Origin: Actinoplanes sp. SE50/110
GTDB taxonomy: Bacteria > Actinomycetota > Actinomycetes > Mycobacteriales > Micromonosporaceae
Direction of reading: 5' to 3'
Assembly (NCBI RefSeq): GCF_900119315.1
Contig: NZ_LT827010.1
Location: forward strand, 7,248,001 to 7,312,000
Length of the DNA stretch: 64,000 nucleotides
The notes below the pieces were generated by a model. The model searched no databases, had not been told where the DNA came from, and worked only from the letters and a program-made list of their open reading frames with translations. The translations under genes and the position numbers were made by a program. The first letter of the stretch is position 1. Every line of letters begins with the position of its first letter. Below, piece by piece: positions 42,898 to 52,249 of the stretch.

Positions 42898-44667
42898 CTA
42901 ACGCGGATGCACGACCCCGGCCGACCCACCGCCCCGGCGGACCGGCTCGGCGACCGCGAGCTGCGACCCGCACGGACCGAATTCGATCGCAGTGGCGGCG
43001 CCGATCTCCGCCGCGTCCGGCCCGAAGACATGGCCGAGCGCGGTCAGCTCCGGCCCGTACGTGGTGTGGAACGCGGGCTCGGCCTGGATACCCGCGGTGT
43101 TGCGCTGCGCGGCCCGCGGCGCGGCGACCGCCTGCGGCAGGGTCAGCCCGAGTTCGAGCCGCCCGTACAGGATCTGCAGCACGGTCGTGATGATCGTCGA
43201 CCCACCCGGCGCCCCGGCCGCGAGGTACGGCCGGCCGTCCTTGAGCACGATGGTCGGCGACATCGAGCTGCGCGGGCGCTTGCCGGGGCCGGGCAGGTTC
43301 GGGTCCGGATTGTCGCCCTGGGTGCCGGTGAAGTTGAAGTCGGTCAGTTCGTTGTTGAGCATGAAGCCGCGGCCGGGCACGACCATGCCGTTGCCGCCGA
43401 ACTGTTCCAGGGTGAGCGTGTATTCGACGACGTTGCCCCACCGGTCGGCCACGGTCAGGTTGGTGGTGCTCATCCCGGTGTCCGGGGTGTCCGCGCCGGC
43501 CGCCGCGGTGCACCCGGACGGCCCGGCCGCGACCGGCTTGACCAGTGCGTGGTGAGGGTCGATCTGACAGGCCCGCTGCCGCGCCCACCGGTCGGAGAGC
43601 AGGGTGTCCAGGACCGGGCGCGGGGTGTCCGCGCCGACGTAGCGGCCCCGGTCGGCGAACGCGAGCGCCGAGGCCTCCAGGTAGTAGTGCAGCTTCTCGA
43701 CGGTCGACGCGGAGTCGAGCGGGGACGCGTCCAGGATGTTGAGCGCCTCGCCCACGGCGGTACCGCCGCTCGACGGGGTGGACATGCCGTACACCGACAA
43801 GCCCTGGTAGTCGGATCTTGTCGGCGCCGGACGGCGGACCTGGTACGAAGCGAGGTCCTCGGCGGTCAGCACGCCGGGGCGGATCGGGTAGGCCCAGGGC
43901 GAGGAGGGGCTGGACGACACCGGGGGCCGGGTGACGGTCTGCAGGATGTCGGCGCCGACCGGTCCGCGGTAGAAGACTGCGGTGCCCTTACGGGCGATCA
44001 GCCGGTACGTGTCGGCCAGATCCGGGTTGCGGATCACCGTCCCGATCGCGGGCGGCGCGCCACCCGGCAGGTAGAGCGCCCTGGTCGCGTCGAACTGTCC
44101 GAACGCGGCGGCGTTCTCGGTCACCTGGCGGCGGAACTCGCCGTCGACGGTGTAGCCGCGGTCGGCCACCTCGGCGGCGTCGTCGAGCGCCCGGGACAGC
44201 GGCCGGGTCCCCCACTGGCGGGCGGCCGCCTCCCAGGTGGCCAGGGTGCCGGGCACGCCGACCGAGAGGCCGCTGACCCGGGCCTCGTCGAAGGCGTACG
44301 GCTGCCCGGTCACCGGGTTCACGAAGTAGGTGGGGGTCATCGACGCGGGGCCCTTCTCCCGCCCGTCGATGGTGAAGACCCGGTGCCGGTGGGCGTCGTA
44401 GTAGACGAAGAAGCCGCCGCCGCCGATCCCGGAGGCGAACGGCTCGGTCACGCCGAGGGTGGCGGCCGCGGCGACCGCGGCGTCGACCGCGTTGCCGCCG
44501 CGGCGCAGCACCTCCAGCCCGGCGGCGGTGGCGGTGGCGTCGACGGTGGCGATCGCGCCGCCGTAGCCCTGCGCCGTCGACCCGGTGGCGGCCAGGGCGG
44601 GCGCCGATACCGCGGTCAACGACAGGCTGGTGAGTGAAAGCGCTGCTAGCGCGGAAAGGAACCGCAT
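42898..44667 (-). CDS. ggt: Secreted gamma-glutamyltransferase
   Basis: A 589-residue Ntn-hydrolase that cleaves gamma-glutamyl bonds. A signal peptide is visible (SALAALSLTSLSLTAVSAPA). The precursor is self-cleaved before the N-terminal Thr of the small subunit: Thr401 in GMSTTNLTV. The large-subunit motif IGGGGFFVYYD (about 81-91) and the substrate pocket region MLNNELTDFNF are clear. The ATG at 44667 is supported by GGAGGG just upstream. In actinomycetes without glutathione, gamma-glutamyl peptides or related thiols may be the substrates. Confidence 0.95.
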   Translation of the reverse strand: MRFLSALAALSLTSLSLTAVSAPALAATGSTAQGYGGAIATVDATATAAGLEVLRRGGNAVDAAVAAAATLGVTEPFASGIGGGGFFVYYDAHRHRVFTIDGREKGPASMTPTYFVNPVTGQPYAFDEARVSGLSVGVPGTLATWEAAARQWGTRPLSRALDDAAEVADRGYTVDGEFRRQVTENAAAFGQFDATRALYLPGGAPPAIGTVIRNPDLADTYRLIARKGTAVFYRGPVGADILQTVTRPPVSSSPSSPWAYPIRPGVLTAEDLASYQVRRPAPTRSDYQGLSVYGMSTPSSGGTAVGEALNILDASPLDSASTVEKLHYYLEASALAFADRGRYVGADTPRPVLDTLLSDRWARQRACQIDPHHALVKPVAAGPSGCTAAAGADTPDTGMSTTNLTVADRWGNVVEYTLTLEQFGGNGMVVPGRGFMLNNELTDFNFTGTQGDNPDPNLPGPGKRPRSSMSPTIVLKDGRPYLAAGAPGGSTIITTVLQILYGRLELGLTLPQAVAAPRAAQRNTAGIQAEPAFHTTYGPELTALGHVFGPDAAEIGAATAIEFGPCGSQLAVAEPVRRGGGSAGVVHPR

Positions 44668-44745
44668 CGGCCCTCCAGACAGGACAGTGTCGCTTGTCGA
44701 TATCTGCCTACCGTGCCCGCCGACGGCGCACAACCGCTGCACCGG

Positions 44746-46209
44746 TTACCCGATGCCGAACGGCTCGGGCTCGACCGCGGGACACGTCGCCCCGACCGCC
44801 GGCAATGCCAGCGTGAGCAGGTATTTCTCGGCCGCCGCCTGGACGCAGGGGCTGTGCGAATACGCGACGTGCCCCCAGCCCTGATAGGTGAGCAGCCGGG
44901 CGGACGGGCCGAGCTGGACCGCGGCCTGCTGCGCCCAGGCGTGCCCGGTGGCCGGGTCGTGCAGCGCGTTGACGAGCAGCATCGGGATCCTGGCCGGGTT
45001 CAACCGGTGCTGCGGGGCGGCCGGGGCGACCGGCCAGCCGACGCAGCCGGCGGCCGCGGAGAGCGCCAGCGGCGACGCCCGCACCTGCGGCGCGATCTTC
45101 GCGAGGTTGTCCAGGCGGCGGCGGTACGCGGGGAAGTCGCCGACCGGCAGCGCCCAGTCGCCGCAGAACACCGCCGGGAAGCTGTCCGGCGTGAGGTCGG
45201 CCGGCGGGGCCACGGTGCGGGCCCGCCGCGCGACCGCCCGGGCCGGCACCGCCGCGTCCTGCAGGTAGTGCGCGAACGAGAACCACTGGGGGTCGTAGAA
45301 CGCGGCGAACGCCGCCGAGATCAGCTCCCAGACCCCGAGCTTGGCCGGCGGGTCGTACGGGTCCTTCAGCGTGCCGGCCGCGGCGCGCTGCATGAGGGCG
45401 GCCCAGAGTTTTGGGATGTCCTGGCCGCGCAGCACGCACCGGGTGTCCCGGGCGCACCACTTGACGAACTCGTTGAACGAGTCCTGCACCGCGGCGGTCT
45501 CCTGGGCGAGGAAGGTGTCCACGTCGACGCTGTGGTCCATCACGCTGTCCAGCACCGCTGCCCGCAGCGTGGCCGGGTACCGGTCGCTGTAGAGCTCACC
45601 GATCAGCGATCCGTAGGACGCCCCGAAGATGCTGATCCGCGGCTCGCCGAGAGCCACCCGCAGCGCTTCGACGTCGCGGACCACGCTGCCGGTGTCGGCG
45701 TGCTCGACCACCGGGCCGCTGCGGGACGTGCAGTCGGCGGCCAGCCGCCGGTTGTAGCCGGCCAGCGCGGCGAACCCGGCCGGATCGGTGATCAGCGGGG
45801 ACGGTTTCGCGTCGACCAGCGCCTGGGAGCAGAGCACCGGGGAGCTGCGGCCCACCCCGCGCGGGTCGAGGCCGATGATGTCGAACCGTTTGCGCAGCTC
45901 GGGGCTGAAGAAGTCGGTGTCGAGGGCCATGTTGACCGCCGAGCCGCCGGGGCCGCCCGGGTTCACGATCAGCACCCCGATCCGGTGTGCCGGGTCGGTC
46001 GCCTTCCGCCGCGCCATCTGCAGCTCGATCGTCGGTCCGTACGCGTTCGACCAGTCCGCCGGCACCCGCATGGTGCCGCATTCGACATGCGCGTCCTCGG
46101 GGCAGACCGACCAGGTGACCGCCGGTGCGGCGAGCGCCGGACGGCCGAACCCGAGCAGGGTGGCCAGGGTGAGGATCGCGGCCGTGACCGGCCGTCGCAA
46201 CGCACGCAA
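44746..46209 (-). CDS. Secreted TAP-type alpha/beta-hydrolase peptidase
   Basis: A 487-residue exported hydrolase of the tripeptidyl-aminopeptidase family. A signal peptide (RPVTAAILTLATLLGF ... PALAAPA) comes first. The oxyanion region is VNPGGPGGSA, the nucleophile elbow GASYGSLIGELY, the Asp motif LVNALHDPATGHAWA and the catalytic His in GWGHVAYSHSPC; several Cys pairs suit an extracellular protein. It probably trims short peptides from the N-terminus. The proposed start is TTG at 46209, placed just before the signal peptide and following GGAG; an upstream frame lacks homology. Confidence 0.85.
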   Translation of the reverse strand: MRALRRPVTAAILTLATLLGFGRPALAAPAVTWSVCPEDAHVECGTMRVPADWSNAYGPTIELQMARRKATDPAHRIGVLIVNPGGPGGSAVNMALDTDFFSPELRKRFDIIGLDPRGVGRSSPVLCSQALVDAKPSPLITDPAGFAALAGYNRRLAADCTSRSGPVVEHADTGSVVRDVEALRVALGEPRISIFGASYGSLIGELYSDRYPATLRAAVLDSVMDHSVDVDTFLAQETAAVQDSFNEFVKWCARDTRCVLRGQDIPKLWAALMQRAAAGTLKDPYDPPAKLGVWELISAAFAAFYDPQWFSFAHYLQDAAVPARAVARRARTVAPPADLTPDSFPAVFCGDWALPVGDFPAYRRRLDNLAKIAPQVRASPLALSAAAGCVGWPVAPAAPQHRLNPARIPMLLVNALHDPATGHAWAQQAAVQLGPSARLLTYQGWGHVAYSHSPCVQAAAEKYLLTLALPAVGATCPAVEPEPFGIG

Positions 46210-46352
46210 ACCCGTATCTCCGCCCTGCGCGGCGGGACTCGGCCGCGCCGCACCATCGTGGGCCGCGGGTGTGCAACGATTCCGGAGAATGCCCGATTTT
46301 GCATCGTTTGGGGCATTGGCCGGCGCGGCCACCTACTTCAACGACGCAACAC

Positions 46353-46388
46353 CCAGGACCGCCCGGCTCCTTCGCCGGACGGTCCTGG
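46353..46388 (-). terminator. Hairpin terminator after a small gene
   Basis: CCAGGACCG (46353-46361) pairs perfectly with CGGTCCTGG (46380-46388), with an inner CCGGC/GCCGG stem. It lies 9 bp past the stop at 46398 on the minus strand. Confidence 0.8.
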
Positions 46389-46397
46389 CCGCTGGAT

Positions 46398-46649
46398 TCA
46401 CTTGTTGTTGGGCGGTAATTCGGGCAGGGCGGCGATGGCCCGCGCGTAGATGGCCATCTGCTTGGCGTTGGGCACCACGCCGAAGACTCGGAGCTGGTCA
46501 GACAGAGCCTGTTTGACCTGATCCTCGGACTGACCACGATGGGTCTGAGTCACCTTGTTCACGACGTAGTCGACCCGAAGCTGCGCCTGCCAGCCAGCGG
46601 AGCGCTGGCCGCCGGAGGCGAGGCTGCTGATTGAGGCGAGGGGATCCAT
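46398..46649 (-). CDS. Small conserved-looking hypothetical protein
   Basis: An 83-residue cytoplasmic protein from the ATG at 46649, preceded by GGTGG. It is hydrophilic and probably helical, with VDYVVNKVTQTHRGQSEDQ and a C-terminal helix IYARAIAALPELP. The strong terminator and gene-like composition support it, but I do not recognise the family. An upstream in-frame start at 46727 would add a Cys-containing segment of doubtful value. Confidence 0.6.
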   Translation of the reverse strand: MDPLASISSLASGGQRSAGWQAQLRVDYVVNKVTQTHRGQSEDQVKQALSDQLRVFGVVPNAKQMAIYARAIAALPELPPNNK

Positions 46650-46738
46650 GCCACCGTTATCGGACGCACCGCCACCGGTCTTGAAGATATCCGGGGGCTG
46701 TGCAACGAGAAGGCAACTCGGGCACACCCCCTCGCACC

Positions 46739-46981
46739 TCAGACCTCAGGGGTGTCCCGGTCATCGCCGGCCTCGACCGGCTTGGGCGGATTGAGCCGCA
46801 GCCAGAGCAGCATCAGCAGGCCGAGCGCCAGCATGGCCAGGCCCATCCACAGGTTGATCCGGACGCCCTGCGCCTTGGCGATGTCGGCGGGGCTGTCGAA
46901 GATGCCGATCAGGGTGACGATCACGCCGTACAGGGTGAACATGCCGCCGATGACCGCGCGCAGATCGAAGAGCCGATTCAT
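46739..46981 (-). CDS. Small membrane subunit paired with a solute symporter
   Basis: An 80-residue protein with two hydrophobic helices (MFTLYGVIVTLIGIF and LWMGLAMLALGLLMLLWL), a short cytoplasmic start and an acidic tail. It lies 9 bp downstream of the sodium:solute symporter gene, a common arrangement in which small two-helix proteins accompany SSS transporters. The precise role is unknown. Confidence 0.8.
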   Translation of the reverse strand: MNRLFDLRAVIGGMFTLYGVIVTLIGIFDSPADIAKAQGVRINLWMGLAMLALGLLMLLWLRLNPPKPVEAGDDRDTPEV

Positions 46982-46990
46982 GACCTCACC

Positions 46991-48646
46991 TCACCAGAAC
47001 GGGATGTAGAGAACGATGGCCAGCGCCACGGCGACGGCGCCGAGCACCACCGGGTTGCGCCACCAGACTCGGTCGCCGGCCACGATCGTCTCGCCGGACG
47101 TGCTCGACCCGGCCAGGCCGTAGACCAGGCCGCGCAGCTCGTCCTCCGGCTTGCTCGGGGTGAAGAAGGTGACCAGCACGGCCACCACCACCGCGGTGAC
47201 GAACGCCGCGCCGGCTCCCCAGAAGCTCTCCTCCAGGTCGGAGTTGAAACTGAAGACGTCACCCAGGTACCCCAGGTAGAGGGTGAGCGAGGCGAGGAAG
47301 CCCAGCAGCAGGGACCAGAAACCGGCCCAGGCCGACATCCGCTTCCAGAACATGCCGACGATGAAGGTCGCGAACAGCGGCGCGTTGAACAGCGAGAACA
47401 GCGCCTGGATGTAGTTCATGATGTTGTCGAAGCCGGCCGCGATGAACGCGGTGCCGATCCCGATCAGCACGCCGATCACCGTGGCGATCCGGCCGACCCG
47501 CAGGTAGTAGCCGTCGGGCCGGTCCTTACGGACGTACGACTGCCAGATGTCGTAGGTGAAGACGGTGTTGAATCCGCTCACGTTGGCCGCCATGCCGGCC
47601 ATGAACGACGCCACCAGGCCGGTCACCGCGACGCCCAGCACACCGTTGGGCAGCAGGTCGCGCATCAGCAGCGGGATCGCGTTGTTGTAGGTGAGGTCAC
47701 CCTCCTTGGCGCCCAGCCCCTGGACGGTGACCAGGGCGATCAGCCCGGGAATCACGGTGACCGCGGGGATCAGCAGCTTCGGGAAGGCGCCGATGATCGG
47801 GGTCCGCCGGGCCGCGCTCATGTCCTTGGCGCTCAGCGCCCGCTGCACCTCGGCGAAGTTGGTGGTCCAGTAGCCGAAGGAGAGGACGAATCCGAGACCG
47901 AAGATGATCCCGATCCAGTTCGCACCGAGCGGGTTGTCGGAGTCGGCGGTGTTCGCGAACGTGTGCAGCGCCGCGTCGCCGATCTTGCTGGCCTGCACCT
48001 TCTCCACCAGGCCGTGCCAGCCGCCGACCTTGACCAGGCCGATGACGGTGATCGGGATGAGGCCGGCCAGGATCACGAAGAATTGCAGCACCTCGTTGTA
48101 GATCGCCGAGGAGAGCCCGCCCAGGGTGATGTAGGAGAGCACGATCGCCGCGCCGATCACGATCGACAGCCAGAGCGGCCAGCCCAGCAACGCCTGCAGG
48201 ATCAGGGCCAGCGCGTACAGGTTGACGCCGGCGATCAGCACCTGCGCCACCGCGAAGCTGATCGCGTTGAACAGGTGGGTCGGCTGGTTGAAGCGCCGCC
48301 GCAGGAACTCCGGGACGCTGCGCACCTTCGAGCCGTAGTAGAAGGGCATCATCACGATGCCGAGGAAGACCATCGCCGGGACCGCGCCGACCCAGTAGTA
48401 GTGCAGGGTCATCATGCCGTACTGGGCGCCGTTGGCGGCCATCCCGATGATCTCCAGGGCGCCCAGGTTGGCCGAGACGAAGGCCAGACCGGTCACCCAC
48501 GCCGGCATGGACCGGCCGGAGAGGAAGAAATCGGAGCTGTCGCGGATCGCCCGCCGGGCCATGAAGCCCACTCCGAGAACGGTGATGAAGTAGATCGCAA
48601 GGATCAGATAGTCGACGAAGCCCACGTCGAGCCGGAGTCCGCTCAC
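46991..48646 (-). CDS. Sodium:solute symporter (SSS family)
   Basis: A 551-residue membrane transporter with about 13-14 hydrophobic segments, Na+-coupled. The SSS signature region includes FFLSGRSMPAWVTGLAFV near the N-terminus and GLVASFMAGMAANVSGFNT around the middle. Substrates in the family include sugars, proline and carboxylates; none can be assigned. The GTG at 48646 has GGGAGG at a better distance than the GTG two codons upstream (48652). It is followed by its small partner. Confidence 0.9.
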   Translation of the reverse strand: MSGLRLDVGFVDYLILAIYFITVLGVGFMARRAIRDSSDFFLSGRSMPAWVTGLAFVSANLGALEIIGMAANGAQYGMMTLHYYWVGAVPAMVFLGIVMMPFYYGSKVRSVPEFLRRRFNQPTHLFNAISFAVAQVLIAGVNLYALALILQALLGWPLWLSIVIGAAIVLSYITLGGLSSAIYNEVLQFFVILAGLIPITVIGLVKVGGWHGLVEKVQASKIGDAALHTFANTADSDNPLGANWIGIIFGLGFVLSFGYWTTNFAEVQRALSAKDMSAARRTPIIGAFPKLLIPAVTVIPGLIALVTVQGLGAKEGDLTYNNAIPLLMRDLLPNGVLGVAVTGLVASFMAGMAANVSGFNTVFTYDIWQSYVRKDRPDGYYLRVGRIATVIGVLIGIGTAFIAAGFDNIMNYIQALFSLFNAPLFATFIVGMFWKRMSAWAGFWSLLLGFLASLTLYLGYLGDVFSFNSDLEESFWGAGAAFVTAVVVAVLVTFFTPSKPEDELRGLVYGLAGSSTSGETIVAGDRVWWRNPVVLGAVAVALAIVLYIPFW

Positions 48647-48691
48647 GGCCACCTCCCAGGTTGGCCGCTGCCTACCCGGATCGACGATGTT

Positions 48692-49336
48692 TCACACGCG
48701 TTTCGTGATCAAGGTCTCCAGCCCGTCCAGGATGCGCTCCAGTCCAAATCGGAATGCCTGGTCGGCGCCACCGTGCACGGCCATGTCGGCGAGTGCGGCG
48801 CCGACCGCGGGGAACCGGGCGGCGTGCCGGGTCAGGGCGGTGACCAGCCCGGACTCGGCCGGCTGTAGGGCCAGGGCGCGGGCGTGTCCGGCCAGGACGG
48901 CGACGGTGTCCATCCGCTCGGCGCCGGTCAGCCCGGTGGGGAGACAGGCCAGGGCGGCCTCCATCCAGCCGATCTCGTTCGGCCCCACCGGCCGGTTGCC
49001 GGTCAGCGCCTGCAGAGCCCAGGCGTGACCGACGAACACCGCCATGAGCGACTCACACCACCGGCTGAGGGCGGCGCGCCAGTCACCGGCCGGCAGCTCG
49101 GGCGGCTCACCCATGGCACGCTCCAGCATCAGCGCGACCAGCTCGGACTTTCCCGGCAGGTACCGATACAGCGCCATCTTGGTGTAGCCGACGTCGGTGG
49201 CCACCCGCTGCATGGTGACCGCGGCCAGGCCCTCGGCGTCGGCGATCGCGATCGCGGCGTCGGCGATCGACGACAGGGTCAGCGCCGGTTTCGGCCCACG
49301 GCGGCCGCCGGTCCGCTCCTGCCACAGGAAATCCAT
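48692..49336 (-). CDS. TetR-family repressor
   Basis: A 214-residue transcription regulator. The N-terminal HTH spans about 20-65 (SSIADAAIAIADAEG, VATDVGYTKMALYRYLP), followed by a helical ligand domain with a TetR_C-like pattern (LAALSRWCE type). The ATG at 49336 follows GGGAGGG. It is divergent from the FAD monooxygenase gene across 77 bp, so it probably controls itself and that gene, with the monooxygenase substrate as a likely inducer. Confidence 0.92.
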   Translation of the reverse strand: MDFLWQERTGGRRGPKPALTLSSIADAAIAIADAEGLAAVTMQRVATDVGYTKMALYRYLPGKSELVALMLERAMGEPPELPAGDWRAALSRWCESLMAVFVGHAWALQALTGNRPVGPNEIGWMEAALACLPTGLTGAERMDTVAVLAGHARALALQPAESGLVTALTRHAARFPAVGAALADMAVHGGADQAFRFGLERILDGLETLITKRV

Positions 49337-49364
49337 GTTGCCCTCCCACGGAACTGCGTCTACC

Positions 49365-49386
49365 GTACACAGAAATAATGGTGTCC
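49365..49386. promoter_or_regulatory. Candidate TetR operator
   Basis: GTACAC (49365-49370), a 10-bp AT-rich spacer and GTGTCC (49381-49386) form a near-perfect inverted repeat in the divergent gap. The site lies close to both start codons, where a repressor would block both. One mismatch makes this only a suggestion. Confidence 0.35.
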
Positions 49387-49413
49387 AACGGAAACAGTTT
49401 CTGGAGGCATGAG

Positions 49414-50580
49414 ATGGACGTCCTGATCTCGGGTGCGGGCATCGCCGGTCCCGCGGTGGCGCACTGGCTGGCCCGGGCCGGCCATCGGCCGACGATCGTC
49501 GAGGTGGCGCCGCGGCCGCGCACCGGCGGGCAGGCGGTCGACTTCCGCGGCCCGCTGCACATGGGCCTGCTGGAGCGGATGGGGGTGGTCGAGGCGCTGC
49601 GCGCGGTCGAGACGCACGGCACCGCGTTCCGCTTCGTCGACGAGCACGGTGATCGGCTGATGGAGTGGCCGGCCCACCTGGCCGGCGGCGACCTGGAGGT
49701 GCGCCGCGGCGATCTGTCCCGGGTCCTGTGCGCGGCGAGCAAGGCGACCGCATACCTGTTCGGCGACCGGATCACCGCGCTCGTCGAGCACCCGGCCGGG
49801 GTGGACGTCACCTTCGCCTCCGGCACTCAGCGCACCTTCGACCTGGTGATCGGCGCCGACGGGGTGCACTCCGGAGTGCGCCGGCTGGCCTTCGGCCCGG
49901 AGGAGCGTTTCGTCAAGCATCTCGGCTACTACGTCGCCACCTGGCCGGTCGCCAACGAGTGGGGCGATCTGGGCCGCACCGCGCTGTTGCACAACTCCCC
50001 CGGCCGGATGATCAGCATCGGTCAGGACCACCGGGATCCGAGCCGGGCCGGGGTGTTCGCCGCGTTCGCCGCGCCGGTGCTGCGTTACGACCGGCACGAC
50101 GCGGGCGAGCAGAAGGCGATCCTGCGCGCCACCTTCGCCGGCCTGGGCTGGCTGACCCCGCGGCTGCTGGACGCGCTGGACGCGGCCGACGACGTCTACT
50201 TCGACCAGATCTGCCGGGTCGACGCGCCGGAGTGGACCCGCGGGCGGATCGCCCTGCTCGGCGACGCGGCGTGCGGTGCCACCATCGGCGGGCAGGGCAC
50301 CGGCACCGCGATCGTCGCCGCCCACGTCCTGGCCGGCGAGCTGGCCGCGGCCGGCGGTGACCACCGGGTCGCCTTCCCCCGCTACCGGCAGCGCCTCGCG
50401 AAGTTCGCCCGGGGCACCCAGAAGGGCGGCGACACCACCGGCCGCTTTCTGGCCCCGCGCACCGCACGGGGCATCCGCCTGCGCAACTACCTGAACAACC
50501 GGCAGTGGTTCCTGGACGCCACGTTCAAGGTCGCGGCCGGCCGCAGCACCGACCTCCAGCTACCGGAATACCCGATCTGA
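49414..50580 (+). CDS. FAD-dependent monooxygenase
   Basis: A 388-residue PHBH-family flavoprotein hydroxylase. The FAD dinucleotide motif ISGAGIAGPAVAHWL starts the protein, DLVIGADGVHSGVRR is the second motif (DG), and ALLGDAACGATIGGQGTG is the GD motif. The ATG at 49414 has GGAGG six bases upstream. Divergent from TetR, it is probably induced by, and oxidises, an aromatic or antibiotic-like compound; the actual substrate is not known. Confidence 0.9.
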   Translation: MDVLISGAGIAGPAVAHWLARAGHRPTIVEVAPRPRTGGQAVDFRGPLHMGLLERMGVVEALRAVETHGTAFRFVDEHGDRLMEWPAHLAGGDLEVRRGDLSRVLCAASKATAYLFGDRITALVEHPAGVDVTFASGTQRTFDLVIGADGVHSGVRRLAFGPEERFVKHLGYYVATWPVANEWGDLGRTALLHNSPGRMISIGQDHRDPSRAGVFAAFAAPVLRYDRHDAGEQKAILRATFAGLGWLTPRLLDALDAADDVYFDQICRVDAPEWTRGRIALLGDAACGATIGGQGTGTAIVAAHVLAGELAAAGGDHRVAFPRYRQRLAKFARGTQKGGDTTGRFLAPRTARGIRLRNYLNNRQWFLDATFKVAAGRSTDLQLPEYPI

Positions 50581-50608
50581 GCGACGCCGGGGGCGGGGCT
50601 CGTCGCCC

Positions 50609-51262
50609 TCAGCGCAACGCCGCGACCGCCTCCGGCGTCACCTCGGTCACCTTGGTCACCACCAGGGCGGCCTGGGCGAGCGCGTCGGGAGCGGCCGGAT
50701 AGACGCCGTGCGGGACCGCGACCACCGCGAGGCCTGCGGCGCCGGCCGCCCGCAGCCCGTTGCTGGAGTCCTCGACCGCCGCGCACACCTCGGGGGTCAG
50801 CCCCAGCCGGGCGACCGCGGCCAGGTAGACGTCCGGCGCCGGTTTGCCGCGCGGCACCTCCTCGGTCGACAGGGTGACCTCGAACTCGCCGGTCAACCCG
50901 GCCGTCGCCAGCACCTGGTCGATCAGGATCCGGGCCGACGAGCTGGCCAGCGCCAGCCGGAACCGGGCGCCCAGCGCGCGGACCGTCTCCACCGCGCCGG
51001 GAATCAGCGGCAGCTCGGCGCGGTAGCGCTCGGCCATCCGGCCCAGCACGTCGTCGGCCACCCGCGACGCCGGCAGCGGCACCCCGACCTCGTCGGCCAG
51101 GTGCGCCGACCACTCGGCGGTGCTCATCCCCATCATCCGGTCCTGGCTGTCCGGCAGGAACGCGCGGCCGTGCTCGGCCACGTAGCCCCGGCGGACCTCC
51201 TCCCAGACCTCCTCGGTGTCGATGATCACGCCGTCCAGGTCGAAGACGACCGCCTCGATCAC
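50609..51262 (-). CDS. HAD-superfamily phosphatase, beta-phosphoglucomutase-like
   Basis: A 217-residue HAD hydrolase. Motif I is VVFDLDGVIIDTE, motif II LALASSSARI, the Lys of motif III is in GKPAPDVYL and motif IV is AAVEDSSNGLRA. A helical cap lies between motifs I and II, as in phosphoglucomutases and sugar phosphatases. The start is GTG at 51262, overlapping the LLM gene's stop (GTGA). The substrate is unassigned. Confidence 0.9.
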   Translation of the reverse strand: MIEAVVFDLDGVIIDTEEVWEEVRRGYVAEHGRAFLPDSQDRMMGMSTAEWSAHLADEVGVPLPASRVADDVLGRMAERYRAELPLIPGAVETVRALGARFRLALASSSARILIDQVLATAGLTGEFEVTLSTEEVPRGKPAPDVYLAAVARLGLTPEVCAAVEDSSNGLRAAGAAGLAVVAVPHGVYPAAPDALAQAALVVTKVTEVTPEAVAALR

Positions 51263-52128
51263 AGCGCCTCCGCCGCGGGCACGATCTCGTCCCGGAACAG
51301 CTCGAAGCGCTTGGTGTCCCAGGCGTCGCGCAGCCCGCCGTGGGTCACCGTGATGCCCATCGCCGCGAAGTGCCGCATCGCGTCGATGATCTCGCCGACC
51401 TTCTCCCCGCGCTCGCCCGGGTCGAAGCGGAAGACCACCGTCTTCTCGATCTCGTCGTAGTCCCGGCCGACCGTGTCACAGTGCCGTTTCAGCACGTCCA
51501 GCTTGTGCTGCAGCTCCGGGCCGGGGAACAGGTTGCAGGCGTCGGCGTACTTCGCGACCAGCAGCAGCGTCTTCTTCTCCCCGGCGCCGCCGATCAGGAT
51601 CGGCACCCGCCGGGCCAGCGGCAGCGGGTGGTTGAGCAGCCGGGCCAGCCGGTAGTGCGTGCCCTCGTAGGCGGCCTCGTCGCCGGCGAACATCTGCCGG
51701 CAGATCTGCAGCGCCTCCTCCAGCCGCTCGAACCGCTCCCGCGTCGGCGGGAACGACAGGCCCAGGCCGAGCGACTCCTCCTCGTTCCACGCGGCGCCGA
51801 TGCCGAGCATGGCCCGGCCGCCGGAGAGCACGTCGAGCGTGGTGACCGCCTTGGCGAGCAGGCCCGGCTCGCGGTAGACCACGCCGGTGACCAGGGTGAG
51901 CAGCTTGGCCCGGCGGGTGTGCGCGGCCAGGAAGCCGAGCGTCGTGTACGCCTCGAGCATGTCCATCTCGGGCGGCCCGTTGACGCCGATCTGCCAGACG
52001 TGGTCCATCACGCTGATCCGCTCGAAACCGGCCTCGTCGGCGGCCGAGGCGATCTCGGCGAGGGTCGGGGCGAGCCGCGACGGGCCCTCCGGCCAGGTGA
52101 AGTTCGAGATATGGAGCCCGAGTCTCAT
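51259..52128 (-). CDS. LLM-class flavin/F420-dependent oxidoreductase
   Basis: A 289-residue luciferase-like TIM-barrel oxidoreductase. Family segments are RISVMDHVWQI, LLTLVTGVVYREPGLLAK, the GRAMLGIGAAWNEEES motif (about residue 100) and PILIGGAGEKKTL. Many actinobacterial paralogues use F420. The ATG at 52128 gives MRLGLHISNF. It precedes and overlaps the HAD gene, and diverges from the GT2-like gene. The physiological reaction is unknown. Confidence 0.88.
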   Translation of the reverse strand: MRLGLHISNFTWPEGPSRLAPTLAEIASAADEAGFERISVMDHVWQIGVNGPPEMDMLEAYTTLGFLAAHTRRAKLLTLVTGVVYREPGLLAKAVTTLDVLSGGRAMLGIGAAWNEEESLGLGLSFPPTRERFERLEEALQICRQMFAGDEAAYEGTHYRLARLLNHPLPLARRVPILIGGAGEKKTLLLVAKYADACNLFPGPELQHKLDVLKRHCDTVGRDYDEIEKTVVFRFDPGERGEKVGEIIDAMRHFAAMGITVTHGGLRDAWDTKRFELFRDEIVPAAEAL

Positions 52129-52249
52129 CACGGGACAAACCCTACCGCTTTCGTACGCACGGTGACCGGACCGTCCGAGCCGCACGGCCGGTCGTCATCC
52201 CCCGTTTCGCCGAGTTGCCGGCGGGTTGCGAGCCGGTAGCTTGCCACCC